Of a stretch of 10,403 bases of DNA, positions 7,282-10,403 are shown in pieces. The stretch spans positions 1 to 10,403 of the forward strand of contig JAYUKV010000102.1 of NCBI GenBank assembly GCA_043764135.1, given 5' to 3'. The stretch comes from JAYUKV01 sp043764135 (lineage in GTDB: Bacteria; Patescibacteriota; JACMRA01). How positions within the stretch are numbered: the stretch's first letter is position 1; every line of letters begins with the position of its first letter. The position numbers and the translations under genes were made by a program. A model generated the notes under the pieces. It did not search any database. It worked only from the letters and a program-made list of their open reading frames with translations, and was not told the origin of the DNA.

Positions 7282-7403
7282 TAGACCTTTTGCATAATTA
7301 ATAATAAGCATGATAATTCTACAAAATTCTCAAATACAACAAGGGTATTGTTAGAATTTTGAATAGAATTATCATAGAGTTTACGAATTATGCAAGAGGT
7401 CTA
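7282..7403. repeat. MITE-like inverted-repeat element, copy B (complete)
   Basis: A 122-bp element beginning TAGACC (7282) and ending GGTCTA (7403), possibly with TA as the duplicated target. The arms pair over nearly their whole length: TTGCATAATT (7290-7299) with AATTATGCAA (7386-7395), ATGATAATTCTA (7310-7321) with TAGAATTATCAT (7364-7375), and CAAAATTCT (7322-7330) with AGAATTTTG (7353-7361). An unpaired segment sits in each arm at about 7300-7309 and 7376-7385. It is 11 bp downstream of the galE stop and has no coding capacity. Transcribed, it would form a long hairpin that could end or protect the galE mRNA. Mobility is inferred from ends and copy number only. Confidence 0.85.
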
Positions 7404-7409
7404 TCACTA

Positions 7410-7449
7410 TAATCAAAAAAATATTACCAACTTATTTCAAGTTGGTAAT
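7410..7449 (-). terminator. Intrinsic terminator of the small DUF2599 gene
   Basis: A perfect 11-bp stem, ATTACCAACTT (7423-7433) with AAGTTGGTAAT (7439-7449), has a 5-nt loop. On the minus strand it is followed by a T-rich run (7422-7410) and begins 15 nt after the stop codon at 7465. Confidence 0.85.
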
Positions 7450-7464
7450 TGTTGTATCTATCAA

Positions 7465-7950
7465 TCAATCTTCACGATTGCATTGATTGAGATATGTCTC
7501 AAGTAGATTATCAGAAGGTCTGTGCGGCTCAATTCTATAAGCTGGTCTATTAAGTTGTGCTTCAGGATTTACCCAGTGGCATATAAATTGATTTCTCATA
7601 CTCTTATATACAGGATCATTACTATTTACATCATCCCAAAGCGGGTGTGGAGGTACTTTATCAAGGAATTCATGCCAGGCTTTCTTAGGGTCCAGTCCAA
7701 GTCTGCCACAAGTAGTTGGGACTATAAAAGCAGATACATATTCTTTACCATAAGTATCAGTAGTTCTCCATTCAACTGATTCGATATTATCATCACAGTT
7801 TTTGACTGGGTTAAATACGATATCTCGATGTCTGAAAACTTTTGAAGTAAGTGACTTCAGATCACTTCTTAATTCTTGATTTTTAACAACAGCATTAACT
7901 CCAGCACCGAGACCAACAAGCACAATAACTAAGAAAACAAACTTTTTCAC
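7465..7950 (-). CDS. Small secreted or membrane-anchored DUF2599 protein
   Basis: A 161-residue protein. Residues 1-21 (KK followed by a hydrophobic run) are a signal peptide or signal anchor. The C-terminal region (about 88-146) fits DUF2599: KAWHEFLDKVP (90-100), a central Trp, SMRNQFICHWVNP (117-129) and YRIEPHRP (138-145). Cysteines at 52, 81, 124 and 157 suggest disulfides outside the cell; TCGRLG (80-85) and FICHW (122-126) recur in the paralogue at the right end of the window. The family has no established function that I know of and is, from memory, common in Actinobacteria, so transfer from a host is possible. The start is GTG at 7950, chosen because it gives the signal peptide directly and has AGAAAGG 9 nt upstream, one of the few clear Shine-Dalgarno sequences here. 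It ends in TGA and has its own terminator. Confidence 0.8.
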   Translation of the reverse strand: MKKFVFLVIVLVGLGAGVNAVVKNQELRSDLKSLTSKVFRHRDIVFNPVKNCDDNIESVEWRTTDTYGKEYVSAFIVPTTCGRLGLDPKKAWHEFLDKVPPHPLWDDVNSNDPVYKSMRNQFICHWVNPEAQLNRPAYRIEPHRPSDNLLETYLNQCNRED

Positions 7951-7982
7951 TTTTTTAAACCTTTCTTGGATTAACTTAGTTT

Positions 7983-8011
7983 ACTTTAGCATCTATCTAA
8001 TATTTTTGCAA
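7983..8011 (-). promoter_or_regulatory. Possible promoter of the small DUF2599 gene
   Basis: Minus-strand TTGCAA (8011-8006) and TAAAGT (7988-7983) are separated by 17 nt. The start would be near 7976, giving a leader of about 26 nt that contains the Shine-Dalgarno (7966-7960). Both boxes are imperfect. Confidence 0.35.
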
Positions 8012-8058
8012 ATAGTATTAATTTTTTAGGTTTAATCTTGTCTTATAAGATAATAAAT

Positions 8059-8076
8059 ATACCCTTTGCAGGGTAT
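8059..8076 (-). terminator. Possible terminator downstream of the Ser/Asn-rich gene
   Basis: ATACCC (8059-8064) and GGGTAT (8071-8076) form a 6-bp stem with a 6-nt loop. On the minus strand it is followed by a T-rich but interrupted tract (8058-8041). It lies about 130 nt after the stop at 8204, so the link is weak. A larger-looped TTTGAGA/TCTCAAA repeat (8102-8108 and 8138-8144) lies between. Confidence 0.35.
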
Positions 8077-8203
8077 TCGAATTGTCTATATAGTGTCTGT
8101 TTTTGAGATTTGAAATTTTATATAAATAATATTCAGCTCTCAAATGTCTGATTGTCTTTGGTGGTTAAAAGTCTAGGGGTTAAAAAAGTCTGTGCGAAAA
8201 AAA

Positions 8204-8749
8204 CTATTGAATTACTGTGGTTGAGTTAGAATTGCTAAAATTGTTATCAAGTCGAACAGTAGCACCTCCTTCTGCCTTAATATTTGAACTGCTTTTCAAA
8301 TCAATGCCATTATTGATCGTTACGCTCTTATCTGCCCTGTTGTTATACCCATAAGTTGCTTGATTTACATTTGCAACTGAGCTTGAAACTCCGCGATTAT
8401 TGACTTCTACATTCGTTTTTTTGCCTGTAGCGTCAACATTAGTTTCGATAACAATTTTTGCGGTGTTTGAAACTCTTGCGCTCTTGTTAGAGCTTTGCTT
8501 GTTACTACGTGCTAAGTTTGTTTGGTCAATGACAAAATTAGAAGATGCTCCACCTGAGTTGAATCCTGTTACTAGAGCACCTTTCTTAGCCTTGACAGTG
8601 TTATTAACTGAAGAGTTAGTGGTGGAGTTAGTGCTTACATTGTTTCCTTTGGTTAAGGGTGAGGCAACTGCCAAACCCGCGATAGAAAATGAAAAAGCAA
8701 TTCCTGCGATAACGTTAGTAACGGAAGAGATGATCTATGAAATCTTCAT
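8204..8749 (-). CDS. Secreted Ser/Asn-rich protein, interrupted by TAG at codon 5 (possible pseudogene)
   Basis: The natural start is the ATG at 8749, followed by Lys and a hydrophobic stretch of about 22 residues ending AVA before SP (a good signal peptidase I site after residue 29). In between, codon 5 (8737-8735) is TAG. From codon 6 the frame is open for 176 codons. The first common start after the stop is a TTG at 8674 (residue 26), which would lose the signal peptide. The mature part (about 152 residues) is rich in Ser, Asn, Thr and Val, has no Cys or Trp, and contains an alternating TNVEVNNRGVSSSVANVNQA-type pattern suggesting beta structure. I do not recognise a family; small Asn/Ser-rich surface proteins are common in CPR bacteria. 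Recent nonsense mutation, sequencing error and recoding are all possible. Promoter and leader look intact. Confidence 0.6.
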
Positions 8750-8781
8750 AGCTTGAACCTGTGGTAGTATGAACAGAGGTA

Positions 8782-8809
8782 ATAAGAGAACATTTGCGAA
8801 ATCTCTTAT
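8782..8809 (-). promoter_or_regulatory. Leader hairpin upstream of the Ser/Asn-rich gene
   Basis: ATAAGAG (8782-8788) pairs with CTCTTAT (8803-8809), and ATTT (8792-8795) with AAAT (8799-8802) around a 3-nt loop, leaving a 3-nt bulge. It lies at the 5' end of the predicted mRNA, between promoter and start codon. It is not followed by a T-run on the minus strand, so it is not an intrinsic terminator; it may stabilise or control the message. Confidence 0.45.
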
Positions 8810-8815
8810 ACTGCA

Positions 8816-8844
8816 ATGCTAAAAAAACAAAGTATCTTTGTCAA
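8816..8844 (-). promoter_or_regulatory. Promoter of the Ser/Asn-rich gene
   Basis: A perfect TTGACA on the minus strand (8844-8839) is followed after 17 nt by TAGCAT (8821-8816, 4/6). The start would be near 8809, giving a leader of about 60 nt. The same segment forms ACAAAG-ATA-CTTTGT plus T-run on the minus strand, so a weak terminator is the alternative reading. Confidence 0.45.
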
Positions 8845-8980
8845 ATATGTAAAGTTTTATCTAAAATAATTATCTAAATTATATAGATAATTTAATGATT
8901 TTAAACTAAATTAAAAACTATTTCCATTTATTTTTTTATAATATTAGCCAATCCTTTGATAATTAATTAGTATTAATCTC

Positions 8981-9173
8981 TTGTTACTTTTGATACCAAA
9001 AGATAACCAAAAGTACTTCTTTTTTTTCTTTCACTTCCTAGTAATAGATAACGGTTAATTTTTAAATTTCGAAAACTCGCTGTGCTCAAACAGTTCGAAA
9101 TTTTGTAAAAATTAACCTGCATTTCTACATTTGCAGGACGGTCGTTACAGAAGGAAAGAAGCAAAAAAGGGGA
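8981..9173. repeat. Palindromic, non-coding repeat-like element
   Basis: The core is a long hairpin: GGTTAATTTTTA (9053-9064) pairs with TAAAAATTAACC (9106-9117) and AATTTCGAA (9065-9073) with TTCGAAATT (9094-9102), leaving one 3-nt bulge and a 20-nt loop (9074-9093). It is followed by a second hairpin, CCTGCA (9116-9121) with TGCAGG (9132-9137). Outside these, pyrimidine-rich (9017-9039) and purine-rich (9148-9173) tracts are roughly complementary. The left flank has CTTTTGATACCAAAAG (8987-9002) with repeated CCAAAAG. A 63-codon minus-strand frame overlaps it but its bases are explained by the hairpins. I have an unverified memory of similar hairpins between genes in unrelated bacteria. Confidence 0.55.
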
Positions 9174-9230
9174 GAGCGAATAAATTGTTTTGAGAGCTTG
9201 AGAAAGTTTAAATTATTAAAAAAATTTAAC

Positions 9231-9266
9231 CAAATAAAACATTTATCAAATGCTTTATTTGACTTT
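9231..9266 (+). terminator. Terminator-like hairpin right of the palindromic element
   Basis: CAAATAAA (9231-9238) with TTTATTTG (9254-9261) and CATTT (9240-9244) with AAATG (9248-9252) form a 14-position stem with one A/C mismatch and a 3-nt loop. TTTTT follows on the plus strand (9264-9268); the minus-strand side is also T-rich (9227-9220), so it could act in both directions. The stem is AT-rich and therefore weak. Confidence 0.4.
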
Positions 9267-9426
9267 TTAACAATGGTTTAATGATTCCGTCACTTTTCAT
9301 CTCTATTCTGCAAATTATTTATTAAAAGCAATTATCACACCTATTTTGATATTTATTTGTTTTATCATTTCTAAACTAATGAATAATCAAGTTTTGTTAG
9401 AAAATTGTGGTAAATTAATAAACAGA

Positions 9427-9464
9427 TAAAAATAAATAAAGAGCTAGTTTAATAGCTCTTTATT
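9427..9464 (-). terminator. Intrinsic terminator of the DUF2599/membrane-protein operon
   Basis: A perfect 12-bp stem, AATAAAGAGCTA (9435-9446) with TAGCTCTTTATT (9453-9464), has a 6-nt loop. The minus-strand downstream side is T-rich (9434-9427). The hairpin overlaps the last codons and the stop (9446-9444) of the upstream gene. Confidence 0.88.
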
Positions 9465-9923
9465 CACACCTTCTAAATAGAAACAATATCCTTTTTTTGA
9501 TTTTAACTCCCAAATTGATGGTGGTTGTTTTTTAATATATATAGAATATCTATTTATTAGATCATTTTTTTTATATTCTAGACTAGACTCGAAACCATTA
9601 ATTTTAAAGTTTGACTGTGTCCAATCAAAATCCTTATACTCGTTAAAGAATGTGTTTAGTTTTGATTTGAATTCATTTCCATAGTCCCAATCATCAGGAC
9701 TTCTACATTGAAAGAAATCAAGATTATCTTTGTTCTTTTCTTTCAAGGAATTAATAAACATTTTAGATATTAATTCTGGACTGTTAAACCTCTCAATTCT
9801 TAAGTCATTATTATACATATATGTTAGCGGTATTATCATAATAATAAACAATAGTAATATTAATACACCTAAGAAAATTAAGAAAGTTTTAAAAAAAAGT
9901 TTTATCATATTATTGTCCAACAT
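9444..9923 (-). CDS. Small membrane-anchored protein of unknown function
   Basis: A 159-residue protein that I do not recognise. One strong hydrophobic helix (about 9-36) lies near the N-terminus, preceded by Lys8 and followed by a polar region, so the remaining 120 residues probably face outside. That part is rich in Lys, Asn, Phe and Asp, with two Cys (73 and 147) that could form a disulfide and Trp at 79, 101 and 138. Its size and layout resemble small single-helix anchored domains such as NTF2-like folds, but this is only an impression. It starts 13 nt after the stop of the DUF2599 gene and shares its terminator, so the two are very likely co-transcribed and may work together. The start may be the ATG at 9923 or the one at 9908 (Met6); neither has a good Shine-Dalgarno. 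Confidence 0.7.
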   Translation of the reverse strand: MLDNNMIKLFFKTFLIFLGVLILLLFIIMIIPLTYMYNNDLRIERFNSPELISKMFINSLKEKNKDNLDFFQCRSPDDWDYGNEFKSKLNTFFNEYKDFDWTQSNFKINGFESSLEYKKNDLINRYSIYIKKQPPSIWELKSKKGYCFYLEGVNKELLN

Positions 9924-9936
9924 TACATTTATATCT

Positions 9937-10403
9937 TTATGTTAAAATTATTCCAACATCTAGTCTCCATGGATCTATTCTCCACACATCTTTGGTAGAT
10001 GCGAGAGGGTTGATATAATGACAAATAAATTGATTATACATAGACCAATATCTTGAATCATTATAAGTTTTAGACCAATATTGGCTTTTTGGAGTTTTAG
10101 ATACAAACTCTTCCCAAGCCCACCAAGAATGTTTAGAAGCGGTCTTAATTGCGTTAATACCATTAGAATCTAGATACCCTCCTCCTACAAATCCAGGAAT
10201 TGAAATATTTCCAGCTGTTCTGCCACACCATGTTGGTTCTACAGTTGCTGATACACGGTTTAAAGTGTAAACATTACTTGCTAACCACTTCACTGATTTA
10301 ATGATACTCCCACACCACACTGGATCAGCAGTAACAGGAAATTCAGCACCCTCAAAATTAATATATTGAACAATTAACCTATCTTCTACTTCATAATAAG
10401 TTT
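9937..10403 (-). CDS. DUF2599 domain protein, C-terminal part (runs past the window edge)
   Basis: The frame is open from the right edge (first full codon at 10401) to TAA at 9937, about 154 residues, so the N-terminus is missing. The visible part begins with TYYEVEDR and then FPVTADPVWCG, a block that in my memory precedes the conserved domain in secreted actinobacterial proteins. Next come PTWCGRTAG, AWEEFVSKTP, a Trp/Tyr-rich stretch, SMYNQFICHYINP and VWRIDPWRLDVG, the DUF2599 signature. Cysteines in VWCG, TWCG and FICH point to disulfides. It is a paralogue of the protein at 7465-7950, sharing WCGR/TCGR, AWxEFxxKxP and NQFICHxxNP, but is longer on the N-terminal side. A GTG at 10320 could be mistaken for the start, but coding sequence clearly continues upstream. 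No function is established. Confidence 0.8.
   Translation of the reverse strand, partial: TYYEVEDRLIVQYINFEGAEFPVTADPVWCGSIIKSVKWLASNVYTLNRVSATVEPTWCGRTAGNISIPGFVGGGYLDSNGINAIKTASKHSWWAWEEFVSKTPKSQYWSKTYNDSRYWSMYNQFICHYINPLASTKDVWRIDPWRLDVGIILT

Larger units (their letters stand above)
8750..9443. other. Non-coding interval of about 690 bp
   Basis: There is no convincing protein gene here. It contains the leader and promoter of the Ser/Asn-rich gene (8750-8844), a very AT-rich stretch without visible features (about 8845-8980), the palindromic element (8981-9173), the terminator-like hairpin (9231-9266), and a further AT-rich stretch (9270-9430) in which I see nothing. A non-coding RNA read from the plus strand across the palindromic element to the hairpin at 9231-9261 is possible but no clear promoter was found for it. 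Confidence 0.6.

Noticed and set aside
8400..8756. 118-codon plus-strand frame opposite the Ser/Asn-rich gene
   Set aside because: It is antisense to a frame with an intact signal peptide and cleavage site; its hydrophobic Leu/Val-rich sequence is what the opposite strand of Asn/Ser/Lys codons gives.
8827..8844. ACAAAG/CTTTGT hairpin plus T-run as a terminator on the minus strand
   Set aside because: No gene ends upstream of it on that strand, and it overlaps a perfect TTGACA correctly placed for the Ser/Asn-rich gene, so a promoter is the better reading.
8973..9164. 63-codon minus-strand reading frame across the palindromic element
   Set aside because: Its bases are accounted for by the hairpin arms, it has no Shine-Dalgarno or sensible domain, and its composition changes with each hairpin arm. 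Treated as non-coding.
10237..10320. GTG at 10320 as the true start of the second DUF2599 protein
   Set aside because: The frame stays open to the window edge and the upstream residues (including FPVTADP) look like part of the same exported protein family.
1..10403. CRISPR array, tRNA or rRNA genes, and alternative genetic code (TGA as Gly or Trp)
   Set aside because: No regularly spaced direct repeats and no tRNA- or rRNA-like segments were seen. All intact genes read normally with TGA as stop, and one of them ends in TGA.

Overview
The window is AT-rich bacterial DNA that uses the standard bacterial code: TAA, TAG and TGA all end genes, and none of the intact genes needs an internal TGA to be read through. 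The gene set is a reduced clamp loader, a membrane GT2 synthase, a UDP-sugar epimerase and several small secreted proteins of unknown function. Most core genes lack a Shine-Dalgarno sequence and have promoters almost touching the start codon. Two genes encode DUF2599 proteins, a family I associate with actinobacterial secretomes. Together these suggest a small-genome, host-associated bacterium, plausibly of the Candidate Phyla Radiation and perhaps Saccharibacteria (TM7), which live on Actinobacteria. The taxonomic placement is inference and I hold it only moderately.

Layout. (1) 1-111: most of an inverted-repeat element whose right end supplies the stop codon of the next gene. (2) 109-3353, minus strand: a two-gene operon with a membrane-anchored GH26-like protein first, then a cellulose-synthase-like GT2 with a Pro/Thr-rich tail. 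Together they look like an exopolysaccharide synthesis and trimming or export unit. (3) 3354-3672: non-coding. (4) 3673-6170: two clamp-loader genes facing away from each other, a short delta-prime-like protein (minus) and DnaX (plus), sharing a palindromic promoter region. DnaX carries a nine-A tract exactly where its ATPase/collar domains end, with stops in both other frames right after it. (5) 6200-7270: galE, with its own promoter inside the end of dnaX. (6) 7282-7403: a complete second copy of the inverted-repeat element. (7) 7465-7950, minus: a small secreted DUF2599 protein with its own terminator. (8) 8204-8749, minus: a secreted Ser/Asn-rich protein whose reading frame, including a good signal peptide, is interrupted by TAG at codon 5. 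(9) 8750-9443: non-coding, with a leader hairpin, a large palindromic repeat-like element (about 8981-9173) and terminator-like hairpins. (10) 9444-10403, minus: the C-terminal part of a second, longer DUF2599 protein followed by a small membrane-anchored protein of unknown function.

How the parts work together: galE could feed UDP-hexose to the GT2 synthase. The delta-prime-like protein and DnaX belong to the same replication machine. The right-hand third is a cell-surface accessory region. The most interesting signals are the two inverted-repeat elements, whose arms have changed in concert; the dnaX slippage site; the nonsense codon in the secreted-protein gene; and the paired DUF2599 paralogues.
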